Positions 9,740-21,740 of a stretch of 64,000 nt of DNA are shown piece after piece. The notes under the pieces were generated by a model. The model worked only from the letters and a program-made list of their open reading frames with translations. It made no database searches and was not told the DNA's origin. The number at the start of each line of letters is the position of its first letter. The first letter of the stretch is position 1. The position numbers and the translations under genes were made by a program. The DNA is from Euryodendron excelsum (Eukaryota > Streptophyta > Magnoliopsida > Ericales > Pentaphylacaceae): the NCBI GenBank assembly GCA_033060915.1, contig CM065384.1, positions 18,793,501 through 18,857,500 on the forward strand. The letters run 5' to 3'.

Positions 9740-11880
9740 TAGAGAAGAAGTTTGAAAAACTATAATTTTTTGAAAATAGGCTTTTTGAGGTGAAAGGAGT
9801 GAAAGCTTGAGGCTTTTAGAGGAAAATGCTCGAGAAACCTATCAAATGTTTTTGGGAATGAAACTTTTTGAAGAAGAAAGTTTGAAAACCTTTGGAACAC
9901 TTTCGAGAATAGAGATTTTGAAGGATAAAGCTCAAAAAACCTGATAAATGCTTTTACGATTAAACCTTTTTGAAAGAAAAAGCTTTGGAAAATTGGAAAA
10001 ATGATTTTGAAATGAAACCCCTTTTTTTTTTCTTGAAAGAAAGAGTTAGAAAACCTAGAAGGTATTTCAAAGTCAAACTTTTTGAAGGAAAAAGCTATAA
10101 AACCTACAAGATATTTTTTTTTAATCAAAATTTTTGAAGAAAAAAGTTAGGAAAACCTCAATGATATTTTTATAAAATAGAATTTTTTTTAAAATAAAAG
10201 AGGTAAAATCTTTGAATGTGGGTCCTTTTTGGCAGAGAAGGCCTCGAGAAACTCGGATTGGAATTTTTCGAAATGAAAAAAGGGTTGAAAATTTTTTAAA
10301 TAGAATCGTTTTGAAGGAAAAAAGATAAACCCTTTGAAAGTGGGGCCTTTTTGATAGAGAAGACCCTGAGAAACTCAAATTGGATTTTAGAATTAACACT
10401 TTTTGAAAGGAAAATTTAGAAGATCTTGAAATGGACTTTTGGATAAAACTCTTGGGGGTAAAGTTTAAGGAAACCTAGAATTTGACAAAAAATTTTGAAG
10501 GAAAAGTTTAGGAAACTTTTGGAAATTGATTTTGAATAAAACTTTTGAAAAACTTATGGAATGAATTTTGAATAAGACTTTTTGAAGGAAAAAGTCTTGA
10601 AAACTTTGAAGTGGATTTTGAATTTTGAAAACTTTGAAATTGATAAAAACTTTTGACGGAAAAGTTTAGGAAACCTTTTAAAATAGAATTTGGATTTTAG
10701 AAAACTTTAAAATTATTAAGGACCTTGGACGGAAAGTTCAAAAACTTTGGAATTGATAGAAATTTTGGAAGAAAGAATTTTTGAGGATTGAAAACCTTGA
10801 AAACCCTTGAGGATTAATTCTTGAAACAAAGTTTTAGAAGATCTTAAAACTTGATTGGAAGAGAAATCTTTGGAAGAAAAGTTTTTAGAATGGATTTGGA
10901 CCAAATCCCTTGAGTTTCGATTTTGAAAATTGTTTTTAAGACTTGATTTCGAAGCAGCTCTTGGAAGGAAACATTTAACAAATCTTATAATTTGAATTTG
11001 AAGATAAACTGTTGAAGGAAAAAGTTAGCAAACCTTCTGAAAATCAATTTTGAAAATAAACTTTTAAAGGAAAAGGTTAAGAAACTTTTTTGAGAAATTA
11101 TTTTGAAGAAGAACTTTTGGCGGAAAATGTTAGGAAAACCCAGAAGATATTTCGAAGTCAAACTTTTTGAAGGAAAAAGTTAAGAAAACCTAGATGGTAT
11201 TTTTATAAAATAATTTTTTTTTAAAAGATAAAACCTATAAGGATGGGGCCTTTTTGGCAAAGAGGGCCTCGAAAAACTCAACTGAAATTTTATTTTATTA
11301 TTTTTTTTTTGAAAAGGGTTAGAAAATTTTTCCTTTTTAAATAAGAACTTTTGGAAGGAAAGAGGATAGGATCTTTGAGTGTGGGGTCCCTTTTGGTAGA
11401 GAAGACCCCGAAAAACTCAAATGAAATTTTGAAAAACTTTTAGAAGGGAAAGTTAGGAAAATCTTTGAAATTTATTTCGAATAGAGCTTCTTGAATATAG
11501 AATTTTAGAAAACCTTGGAATTGATAAAAGTTTTGGAAGGAAGAGTTCTGAGGACTGAAAACCTTGAAAATCTTTGACGATTGATTTTGAGTAGGACTTT
11601 TTAAGGGGAAATGTTTAGAAAACCTTTGAATTAAATTTGAACAAAAACTTTGAAAAGAAGAGTTTTGAAAAAAAAACATGCAATTTGATTTGGAATAGAA
11701 ACCTTTTGAAGGAGAGGCATACAAAAAGCTTTTAGATGGATTTTGATTGGAATCTCTGAGGTTTGACTTTGAAAATGGTTTTAAAGATGAATTTTTGAAA
11801 GAGATAGTTAGAAAACCTTTTGAAAACTAATTTTGAACAAGAATTTTTTGAGGAAAAAGTTAAGAAACCTTTTGAGAATT
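9740..11880 (-). repeat. Hairpin-rich 3' internal array of T2
   Basis: About 2 kb built from repeated short imperfect palindromes such as CTTTTTGAAGGAAAAAG (for example near 10077, 10570 and 11160), spaced tens of bases apart and joined by AGGAAAACCTTTGAAA-type sequence. The sense strand (minus) is G-poor. A related array occupies 27460-28440 in T4. Long ORFs here are low-complexity Lys/Phe runs and not genes. Confidence 0.65.
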
Positions 11881-11993
11881 TATTTATTATTATTGTTTAT
11901 ATATATTTACTTTCTTTTTCTTTGTTTATACTTCTTATCTTTTTGACTATATATACCATAGTTTAATATCCTTACCTTAATTTACTTTTCAGG

Positions 11994-12770
11994 ATGGCGG
12001 ATGCTATGTTGAGTCGAATGAGTGTTTGGTATGACGGGTATCCTCCAAATGAGTAGGACATCTTTCGCTGGTCCTTTGGTCATATGGCTTCTCTCCTATC
12101 TGTGTAGCTTATTTCCAGCAGTAGTTCCCTTCTGGCTGCCTGATTTGTCTCCCTTCTGTTTTGGGGAATGTGAGCTTGCTCCCTCCCATTACGAGTATGG
12201 TTTCCTTCTAGGTCTTCAAGATGATTCAGCTGACATTGTGGGCCCTACTTTTCCTGACGGTTGCATCACAGTTGTCTCATCTCAGCTTGGGCTCCATCGT
12301 GTAGTCCTTTCTTCTGATCTCCTGCCCCAGTTTCCTTACTTTCCAGTGAAGTTCTTGTTCTCTCACTTTGAGTTTGCGACGGGTAGGAGAGCTCATTCGG
12401 GTGATTGGCATACTTCTCAAGATTGGTCCATTTCTCACATCGTAGCCCTAGCTCTGCTTCTCCTGAACTTGTTGATGTTTCCACGGGAGAATGACTTGGT
12501 CGACTGTCGGTTATGTGTACCGCTTGCTAGGATTTGCGAGGGGCATTCATATGCTCCTATGGTTATGGGAGAGACCTTTGTGAGCCTTACTAGACACCAA
12601 CATGGGGTCAATGCTCATTTTTAGGGATGTGCTTCACTATTCCAGCTCTAAGCGATTGGACATTTATTCGTTACTCCTCTTTTTCAGCATACATGATATC
12701 CTAAGTCAGAAGTCATTTGATTCGGGGAGTCGAGGGTGGGCCATTGCCCTATTCCCTGTTTCTTATCAGC
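11994..12770 (+). pseudogene. T2 antisense ORF: divergent mobile-domain (DUF7745-like) protein
   Basis: An ATG at 11994 (MADA..., as in T1) directly follows an AG acceptor-like site. The frame breaks within 30 codons, and a second frame from 12022 stays open to 12624, ending in HGVNAHF. A further short stretch can be read in another frame to about 12770. It shows FCFGECELAP...YGFLLGL, then LLLLNLLMFPRENDLVD, then a segment before FVSL. This resembles the DUF7745 family of plant transposon ORFs. The first motif lines up residue for residue with FHFVGFELGP...IITGL of the T1 PMD ORF. It is antisense to T2. Frameshifts and stops show it is dead. The family assignment is from memory of motifs, not a search. 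Confidence 0.55.
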
Positions 12771-12956
12771 CATGAAAATCTGAGCTTTCTAAGGTGTGTG
12801 CCAGTGTTGGAGATGTCTGAGGGGTGCTTTAGCTCCTTTTTATGTTTTACCTCGTTCCTTGTTTCTTGTTTGAGAGAGAGAGAGAGAGACATAGAATAAG
12901 TCTTTATACAAAATAGTTTACTTATGCCAATTCTAAAAATGCATAGGTAAATGGGT

Positions 12957-13115
12957 GAATGTCAGTTTATACTTTTTTATGAATGCACATATGGGAATGA
13001 AATTAAATGCATGTCATACTTTTTTATGAATGTATATACAAAAATAGAATTGAATCCATGTCTTATTTATTTATTTTTTTTATGAATGCATGAATAGATA
13101 CAAACTACATAGGAA
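12957..13115. repeat. Three diverged tandem units with TTTTTTATGAATG
   Basis: Three units of about 50 bp, each starting ATGTC and containing TTTTTTATGAATG, in an AT-rich spacer. Confidence 0.5.
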
Positions 13116-15229
13116 TTTAATGGATGTACAAGTTATACATGTCATGGATGCATTAGTACTATACGTATATAGGCTATTTACAAAGAATGTCCCAGGATTG
13201 GCCCAGTGCCCATACTCTTAGGATTCTGTTTCCCTTCTAGGATTCTACCCCATTCAGTTTCGTCCCATTCTCATCGGGGTGTAATAGCATTTACACCATT
13301 CTCTAGGGATGGTGACCTTTTGGTTTGCCTTCTGCTATTTTATCCCTACTTTCTACAGGATTACTGTTTGGGAATTTTCTAACGTCACTTAGTTTTCCCA
13401 CTTAGCTTTCCAAAATGCCACCGTGGCTTGAGTGACAACTCTCATGCCCTTTGCAAAGCGATAAACAGCTTGTCTCTCAATTTGATAAGACTATTTTTTA
13501 GGACTATAATACAGACTGGGTTTAGGGGTTGTAAGAAGCGAAAGGATATTTAGGCTCAAAGATTTTCCTTTAGTGAGTTATTTAAACCAAAAGCATTTGA
13601 TCACACTTTGGAGCATGAGATTGCCCTCGCATTCCTCCCCAGTTCTCCTTTCTTATCCTACTTATCTTAGTATTATTCAGGCTTATTTGGACTAAGCAAT
13701 TTTTTTTTATCAGAGAGGACTTTAAGTTGGACCATAACATATGCTAGGTTAAGGAATTTATGAATGAAAGGGAATAAAGGCTCAAACATTATCACTCATG
13801 GGATTTTGAAAGACCAATGATCACCTTTGGCAATTTAACTTCTATTCCCTACTTTCTTCTTTCTTTCTAACTTCTTTTGTTCTTCTAGACCATTTTCTGC
13901 CTTCTGATTAGGATTTTCTCATCAAGAAATTTGTTACTAAGTCGACTTTTAGGGATGCCAACTTTTTCATTTATATTTTTGGATGACTGTATCTTCTTTT
14001 GAACATCACCATAAGTAGAATATCTTCTTTATTAGAGACGCCTTTGACACCATAACTTCTTGGAAATCACTACTTTCATCGTTGCTCATTAGTTCCTTCT
14101 CATGGCTTTTGCCTTAACCAAATACAGGTGGTGATCATCTGGTTGGTTTTCTTAAGAAACGTAACCGGCTAAAGTGGGCTTTAAAAAGGAATTTTCTTTG
14201 TGTATGGTAGTAGAATTGAGGGCCTCTCATCATTTCAAATTGAATTGCTTAGACCATCAAGGCTTTGCACAAAATTTAAACAATATTCTTAGAGATGGTG
14301 TGTTTCTGCCAATGAACCCCTACATATTCTATCAAATTAACTACTCTGTACTTACCCCAATGTGGGGGATGATTTTTGGCTTGGCGATATCTAAATAGAA
14401 ATCACTTACAACTTTAGTACACTGAGCAAAGGGTAGTGTTTATTTCTTATTGGATAAATAGAACAATGGCTTATCATCATTTTGATGACTCTGCTGCCCA
14501 TCGCTTACCAGCATATCATTCAAGTGTTGCCTCTTCAATAAGATCTGCACCATTTTTTTGAGGCTGTCTTCCTCCTATCTCTCACTCTCTCTTTTAACCC
14601 CCTTTGAGTGGGTTGCCGATGCTATCCTATCCTTCAAGTCGAGTCATTACAATATGGGGAAGAATCCCTAAAAGCAATAATCATCCACAAGAGTATGAGA
14701 CAAAGGGGACAAACTAAGAACTACTTCTTTATCATTTCAAAACATGATTGCATGGCATGCAGTGTTCATTTAAATAAGATATGCAATAAATAGAATGATA
14801 CAAAAAAATGAACAAATTTTGTGGAAACATCCCTTTTCTTCTAAGCCTTTTGGTGAGAACCTTTAATAGGATTCTAGGATAACGCCAACCTCCTTGGTGC
14901 TTCATTCACCAGGTGTATCAACGGAGGGCGAATTTATGATGTTTCGCATACATTTGGAAGTTAGAGGATTATGTTGTGGCAATGCACGGGTTTGACAAAA
15001 CTTTGCAAATGGTGATTGTCTTAGCATTGTGCGGAGGTAGTTGTTTAGATGTAATGTCTTGCAGATGGATGGGTAATTCTTCTTACTCCTTCGTGTAGGT
15101 TTGACCACTTCCAATAGCCAAGTTTATCCATGCATGAATTTGAATTAGGCATGATGTTAGAGGGGTTCCAAATTATATCTGACCTAGAAAAAGGAAAAGA
15201 AAAACAAAATGTAGTCAACATGTGGAGTT

Positions 15230-16440
15230 GGACGTTTTATGCGATGCGTGTCCTATGGAGGTCCCTCCTTTGAGAGAATTTAGGCATAATGCTGAGTCCA
15301 TTTTAGAGGTGGGGTTTTGCCCCTTATGCAATACAATACCTCTTCGGCATGGGCCAGTTGATGTTTCTTTGTTTGGGCAATCCTGCCTCTAAGGACAGAG
15401 AGAGATTTGGGCCTCTTTTGAGATATGGTTCTATGCATGCCATGAATCTGTAGGGTTGAAAAACCCTTAAGAGTTTTGGTAGGTTTGATTCACATGAGAT
15501 TGGATTGCTCCTTTCTCTCTACGATTGATGAGAATGCAATGACTTGAGTTTCTTGAAACTTTTGTCTCGGAATGGATGTGGATGCATGAGTATAATAGAA
15601 GTGAACATGTGAGTAGTATGATAATAGTAAATGAATGGTTTAGAAAACCCCCTTCTTGTCTTGCTTCTGCCTTCGGTTCTCTTCGTTCTTGGAGATGAGG
15701 AGAGAGAGGATAGAAGATAAGAAACAAAAGAAAAGTTAGTGTCTTGATTTGAAAATTTTTACGTAATGTATGTCCTAGGGGTGCTCCTACTTGAAAGGGA
15801 GACTAAACATGATATATTGGCCCACTTTGGAGATAAGGGATTTGCCCCTGTATGCAGATACCTTACCGTCGAGCAGAAACATTCATTCATTCATTTGCAA
15901 AAAGTAAAATGATACATTGAACTCTGAGTTTAAAATACAAAAGGAAACAAAGTATACTTTAATAGGGGGAAGGGGAACATTTTCCTTTGGACTTCCACTT
16001 ATCTACTTTTACATGGGAGATCCTAAACTACTCTTGAGTCTTTGAACTCGCCTTCTTTGAGCTTGATGTTGAGGAGGTCGTTGAGAAACCTTATTGATTG
16101 ATTGCCCCTTGTATTCTTGGTGACCCTATCTCCGTGAGCATAAAGGGATTGGGGCCCCTCTTTATGGAATGAATATGCATGCCATAAATTCTTAGGGTTA
16201 CGTGGGAACCCTTAGGGTTTGGTAGGTTTTATGCAAGGGAGAGTGACATTGGTGTCACTTTCTTTGGGTTATTTATATGCATGAGAATGCAGTGATTTGA
16301 GTTACTTTGCAACTCTTATCTTGGGGATGGTGTATTATATGCATGGACATATATGCATAGAGTAGAGAGAGAGAGAGAGAGAGAATGCATTTGAAAAGTA
16401 AACATGGATGCATGATAAGTTAGATAGGCATTACAACAGT
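15230..16440. repeat. Diverged tandem duplication in T2 spacer
   Basis: The blocks at 15230-15610 and 15765-16400 share in the same order a GTATGTCCTA-like start, a TTTTGCCCC/TTTGCCCCT box, GGGCCTCTTT, TATGCATGCCAT, AACCCTTA.GGTTTGGTAGG, TGAGAATGCA and a GGATG..TGCATG end. This indicates an old duplication of several hundred bases. Confidence 0.5.
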
Positions 16441-17170
16441 AGGAATACAAGCATTATAACAATATGAATAGAAAATTTTAAAGAAAAGTAAAGCAGTTGC
16501 CCTTTCCTCCATGGTTTTGAAAATGTCATGCGTGTCTTAAATTAGGCAGAGGCTCGGTTATGCATGGTGTCTATATGAGCATGAGGTTGAGGGTTCACTA
16601 ATGTTTCCTAAGATGGCTTAGTTCTCAGATCTTCAAACCTAGGCCCACTCCCCTAGGTGGTGCCATGATCGGTTGGTGATCCGAGAGGGGTATCCATCAA
16701 GAGGCCGTAGGCAAAGGAACTGACAGATTTTATTGCCCAGAACCAATATACCGTTCCCCCTTTTAACTAGAAGGGACCTTTCAGGTAAAGAATACAAGCA
16801 TGCAAATGCTCGTGCACAATGCAGTTTATGTGTGAAATTTTGAAAAGTGGAGAAAAGGGCCCAACAACTCCTATTCATCCTATCTATTCCATGCATTCAT
16901 GACATATGTAGCAGTTAATATAACATGAAACAAAATGTGAACAAAGGTCTACCTACAAAGATAAAGATGCAAAATTAAGTACTTGAATGACAAGCTTAAT
17001 ACAATATTGAATAATTGAATTTAATTGAATGGAAGCAATGACATGTTTTTTAAAACATCTTGAAAATTTTTGATTTTGAAACTTTTGAAGTGGATAGAAT
17101 TGGACAAATTAATCAAAGGCTCCAACTGGGTTGGGGTGAACAGATAAGACAATGGCCTAGCCCTCTAAGT

Positions 17171-17189
17171 TTTTCCAGTGGAGTTGCAA
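17171..17189 (-). promoter_or_regulatory. T2 primer-binding site (tRNA-Arg-like, mutated)
   Basis: Two bases after the LTR end, the minus strand reads TTGCAACTCCACTGGAAAA. It matches the Tat/Ogre PBS TGGCGACTCYGCTGGGGA, as I recall it, apart from changes that are mostly G to A. Position and similarity together support a decayed tRNA-Arg PBS and the minus sense of T2. Confidence 0.6.
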
Positions 17190-17191
17190 GC

Positions 17192-20100
17192 TGTCGCGTC
17201 CCGATTTTTTGCAGTAAAAAAAAACAAGTGAGAAAAATATGGTCCTCTCTCGTTAGAACTCATCCTCCTAGAAGCATGAGTGCGAAAAGGTTTGAATTGA
17301 AATTTGATTTTGAATCAGGGCTTTTGAAAAATATTTGGAGTCGCTACCTAACTTGATTAAGGTGAGTTAGGTCACCTAAAACTAAGCACAATCCGAAAAT
17401 TAAACTTAGGGTTTTTGGAAAAAGTTTTGAAAACTTCCTCAAGAGAGGGTCTTTAAGAAAAAAGGTTGCTCGGCAACTTTTGGAAAGTTTTAAGCCCCTT
17501 TTGAAAATAACTCCATTTTGGTCTTTGAAAATAGTGATCTAGGTTCAGATATTGGTTACGTGTAGGGAAGACGCAAAGTCATCACCCTACCCCACCCTTG
17601 TGGTACCTACATGTCTATTCACCCTAGGCTCACTCATTCAATATATTTGATTAATACATGTCCAAAACTATCCACTTCAGAAAAGAAGTTTGACATGATG
17701 CATGATATGCAAGTGCAAGAATTTGATTTGATTTTGAAGGTAGATTTAAAAATAACTTGATTTGATTTGAAAAATGGATTTGAAAAGACTTGATTTGATT
17801 TTGGAAAGAAGGTTTTTAGAAATTGGAATTGGATATTCAAAAATAGATTATAGAATTAGAAATTTAAAATAGATCATGGAATTGGAAATTTAAAAAAGGT
17901 TGTGACCGCACCCATAAGGGTTGCCTATGTATCATTTTTTCGGAATCAGGTTAGTCGTAGTTCGTACAAGAGTCCGATTGAAAATAAACACTTTGAAGTT
18001 TCTGTTCGAAAAGAGTTTGATTTGAACTTAGAATAGAAGATTTGGAAATTGAAATTTGATTTGAAATTGAACTTGGAGTTAAAATTGAACTTGACATTGA
18101 TTTTGATTTGAAATTGAACTTAAGGATTTTGAAATTGATTTTGATTTAAAAAGATTGAACTTTGGAGAAGACTTGGACTTGATTTAGAAAAGAAAGAGTC
18201 CAGTCTTGAAAACATTTTAGAAAGGAGTGGAAGCTTCCTAACTTTAGGATTAGGGTTGAATTAAGGTTTGGCTTTCTAGGGTTGAGGTAACCTAAGTGTC
18301 AGAACATGTAGTTGAATTGGAAAGGATTTCATTTAGATTTGAAAAGAGATTCGATTTGATTTAGAAAGATTTGACTTGATTACTTGATTTGAAGGAGTTA
18401 GAAAACTTAAGGTTTAAGAAAGATTGTATTTAGAAATCTTTGGATTGGGAAAGTTTCAAACTATGAAAGTTCCATTTTAGGAAAGTGCTAAATTAGGAAA
18501 GTTTCATTTTGGGAAAGTTTTGAATTTGGAAAGTTTGAACTTGGAAAAGTTTTGAAATTTAGAAAGGTCAGAATTTGGAAAGTTTCGAAATAGGAAAGAT
18601 TCGATTCATACTTCCTAAAGTAGAAGATTTTATTTTATTTCCAAAAATAGATTATTTGATTAACTTTCTAAAATTGAAGGATTTGATTTAATTTCCTAAT
18701 TTAAAAGATTGGATTTGACATGAAGTTAGAAATTTTTTAATTTTGGAAAACTAGAATTTAGAAAGTTATGATTTTGTGTAGAGAGAGAGGTTTTATAAAT
18801 CTAAGATTTGATGTAGAAGATAGTTTTTGAAAACTTATGATTTGAAGCAAAAGTAGAAGTCATGTTTTTTGGAAAGAGAGAATCAGGGTTTCCTAACCAT
18901 GGAACTTGGGGAGCTTGACTTGGACTGCAAGAAAAAGAGTTTTTGGAAAGTAAAACGTTTGAGAAGAGTTTCTAGGAGAGAAGCTTGAGGAGAGTTTTTA
19001 GAAAGTTAATTTTTGAAGAGTATTTTTGGAAAAGAGTTTTTTAGAAAGTAGCTTTTTGAGAACTTTTAGAAACCATTTTGCAAAGCAAGTTTCGGAAAGG
19101 GGCTTGAAGAAAGTTATTGGAAAGGAACTTAAAAATCAATTTGAAAAGGAGTTTGAATATGAACTTTTTGAAAACCCTTTGAATGTCTCACTTTCCTAAA
19201 ACAATTCTAACCATGAAGAGATTTGAACCATTCTAAGTTAATGGTTTTGAAAACAAGATGGATTTAAAATATGGACCAATTTGATCACATTGAATATCAC
19301 ACTTTTCTAAAACAACCCTAACCATGGAATGGCTAGAATCATCTTAAGATTATGGTTTTGTTGAAAAACAAGTTAGGGTTTACACCTAAAACATGAACCT
19401 CGATGGCCACAATGAATATAACACTTTCCTAAGGCAACCCTAACCATGAGTTGGCTGGAATCATTCTAGGAGTGTGATTTCGAAAACAAGATTTTGAATG
19501 CAAGTATGAAAGAAGATAATTTTGATGCAAACTTTGAAAATAACTTTGGAAAATACTTTTGAAGAGGTGTATAAACATGATATGTACAATGCAAGTAGGG
19601 TCGTGAACATAGAAGGTTTAGGCTTCACCACATAATCAAAGGGGCTAAATCCACATGGTCTAAAGTTGAATTAGAAGAAAGCCCCCGACACGGTGACTTT
19701 CAACAATCCTTCCTACACATGAATCGGGGATTCTCTTGTTCTAAGCATGCAAGAAAGGGGAGAATAATATAAGGGATTAAAATAGAAGAAAATCCAAGTG
19801 GGTTAGGAGGAAGAAGAGAAAAGGGGAGTACATAAACATAAAGAAAAAGCCAACCTTGTTTTCTTCTTATTTTGCTTGCTTCATCTGCTTTTTTTACTTG
19901 ATCCTTGAGTGCTTCTAAGTTGTAGCACTTTGGTCTTCAATGGAGGCTTTGGAGGCTTGTGTATAAGTGTATAAAGTGTATATAGATTAGGGTTAAAGTG
20001 TATGGAGGCTACGGTTTGAGGAGGCCTAAGAAAGCTAGGGTTTGGGGAGAGTTCGAGGTCTGTATATAGAAAGACAGTTTCTAGCCTTAGATTGCCGACC

Positions 20101-21740
20101 CTTTTCACGCAGGAGGAGGCTCTATATTTATAGACAGAAGATTGATATGGCGCCAGGCCAATTTTCCTTCTGGCGCCACTCCAGGCCAATTTTTGGCTTG
20201 TGGCACTAGCCACTTAGGAAATGTTTTAAGTTGGCAAGTAACATATCTTTCAACCCTTGATACACAAGGCAAAAGATTTGGGCTCCTGTATTAGTGACTA
20301 CTATGTAATTTTTGGCATGACTTCATTAGGAGCAACTTCAGAAGGTCCAAGAGTGTTCTGGAATGCTAGAAATGGTCTGGAATGCCCAAATGGGAAAAAA
20401 AAACCCTTGTAATAGTGTCCCAGGGGTAACGGACTTGAAAAACAAGGTCGAAATTGTCGACTGAGCTGTTAGGGGCGAAACGGACGGTGAACTTAGACTA
20501 GACAACCACCTGAATGGATTTGGAATGTCTCATGAGAGAGCTTGAAGGTTGGAAACACTATTTAGAATGTTCCGAGGAGTTGCCGATTTGATACTCAGAG
20601 CTGGTGTGGTTGAAAAAGGCGACCAGCCCACTAGGGCAAAATGGTCATTCTGCACCGGGTTTGCCGGAATAGACTCAGAATGATCCAAAAAGGTGTTGGA
20701 AGGTCAGGAATACTATTAGAATAATTCTTGGGAGGTTACTGGTTTGATACCCAAAGCGGGTGTGGTTTCCGGAGGCGCTTAGATGCCTAGGGGCAAAATG
20801 GTTATTTTGACCGAATGGTCTCGAAATTGGTCCGAAACCAACTGAAAGGCACTTGAACATGCCAGATTTTCTTTGGGACAATCTTGGAAGAGTGGACTTA
20901 CCGCTCTGAGGACTTAGATACTTTCTCAAGAAGCGTGCCGAAAAAGGCCCAAGGGACAGTTTGGTCATTTTTCATCGGAGTGGGCTAGCATGCACTGGTA
21001 TTGACCCAAGTTTTGGGTATTTCTGCCACTCTAACGCTCTGTGACGAGTTGGTTTCCAATGGTATCTTGTCCTTTGGTAAATGTGTCACGGCCAATAGGC
21101 GAGTTCGGTCCCATGACATAGGGGTTTTGTTTGCAATTTCCAATGTCGACCTGTTTACGAGTGTTTTTGCCACTTTGACGGTTGTAATGTTTGCAAGTGT
21201 TTTCACTACTTTGACGGTGCGCGTTCATTCTACAGATTGCTTGATCTTGGGAAGCTACTAAGTGGACTTATCGTCTGAGGAATCAACTTTCTCAGACGAT
21301 GTGTCAATAACAAACTTTCTTTATTGGCTGGCCAGCAGGTGCCAAAGGTGGACCGTTCTACCATCTCAGGGACTTGGGTTCTATCTCGATCGACGGGTTA
21401 AGGGACTTACCGTTTCAAAGAGTTTTCTCAGAAAACGTGCCAAGCTGGAGGGTCTTATTGCTTAAGGGATTAACTTTCTCAAAAGGCGTGCCAAATTTGA
21501 TTTGAATTGAAATTGGGACTTACCATCTCTAGGAAGACATGCCAACTAGAATTGGATCGAGCAATGCTCTAATGGCATTTTGGTCATTTTGCCTCTATTG
21601 AGCCCAATGGGTCCACGAAGTAATTGATTGACTAGACTGAATCTGGAAAATTGATTTAGGCTTGAATGTGTCTGTTTTGGTTTGAATATGAGTCCCGATG
21701 GACCAAAGGTTGCCGACCTGACAAAAATGAGGTGCTTACA
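17192..21740 (-). mobile_element. T2 5' LTR (4.5 kb)
   Basis: On the minus strand it begins TGTAAGCACC at 21740 and ends GGGACGCGACA at 17192. It has the same order of parts as T1: U3 modules (20320-21500), GGCGCC repeats (20146-20212), TATA box (20125-20132), then a G-poor U5. The PBS follows. The flank at 21741 is chromovirus C1 LTR sequence. Confidence 0.8.
20125..20132 (-). promoter_or_regulatory. TATA box in T2 5' LTR
   Basis: TATAAATA read on the minus strand, just downstream of GGCGCC repeats at 20146-20212. Confidence 0.65.

Larger units (their letters stand above)
12771..17170 (-). other. T2 5' internal region, no coding recognised
   Basis: This is the stretch between the PBS and the antisense ORF, where gag-pol would be expected. 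I find no conserved protein motif on either strand. Parts of 13400-14900 align loosely with T5 54480-55860, so it is a family-specific spacer. Contents include short repeats at 12957-13115, (GA)n at 12870-12886 and 16362-16383, and a diverged duplication at 15230-16440. Confidence 0.55.
7340..21740 (-). mobile_element. T2: Tat/Ogre-like element without gag-pol
   Basis: The element reads on the minus strand: 5' LTR 21740-17192, PBS 17189-17171, internal region 17170-9425, decayed polypurine tract, then a 3' LTR from 9424 cut off at 7340 where T1 begins. The internal region (7.8 kb) has no recognisable gag, protease, reverse transcriptase or integrase. Its only coding remnant is an antisense mobile-domain-like ORF. 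It would depend on another element for proteins. The two LTRs differ at many sites, mostly transitions, so the insertion is old. It sits inside the LTR of C1. Confidence 0.75.

Noticed and set aside
9760..10399. Minus-strand ORFs in the hairpin array (122 and 92 codons)
   Set aside because: Repeats of FSKSFFQKG-like strings come from the short palindromes. No domain.
12022..12624. A host membrane protein (hydrophobic 200-codon ORF)
   Set aside because: Motifs and start context match the transposon mobile-domain family, and it sits inside T2.
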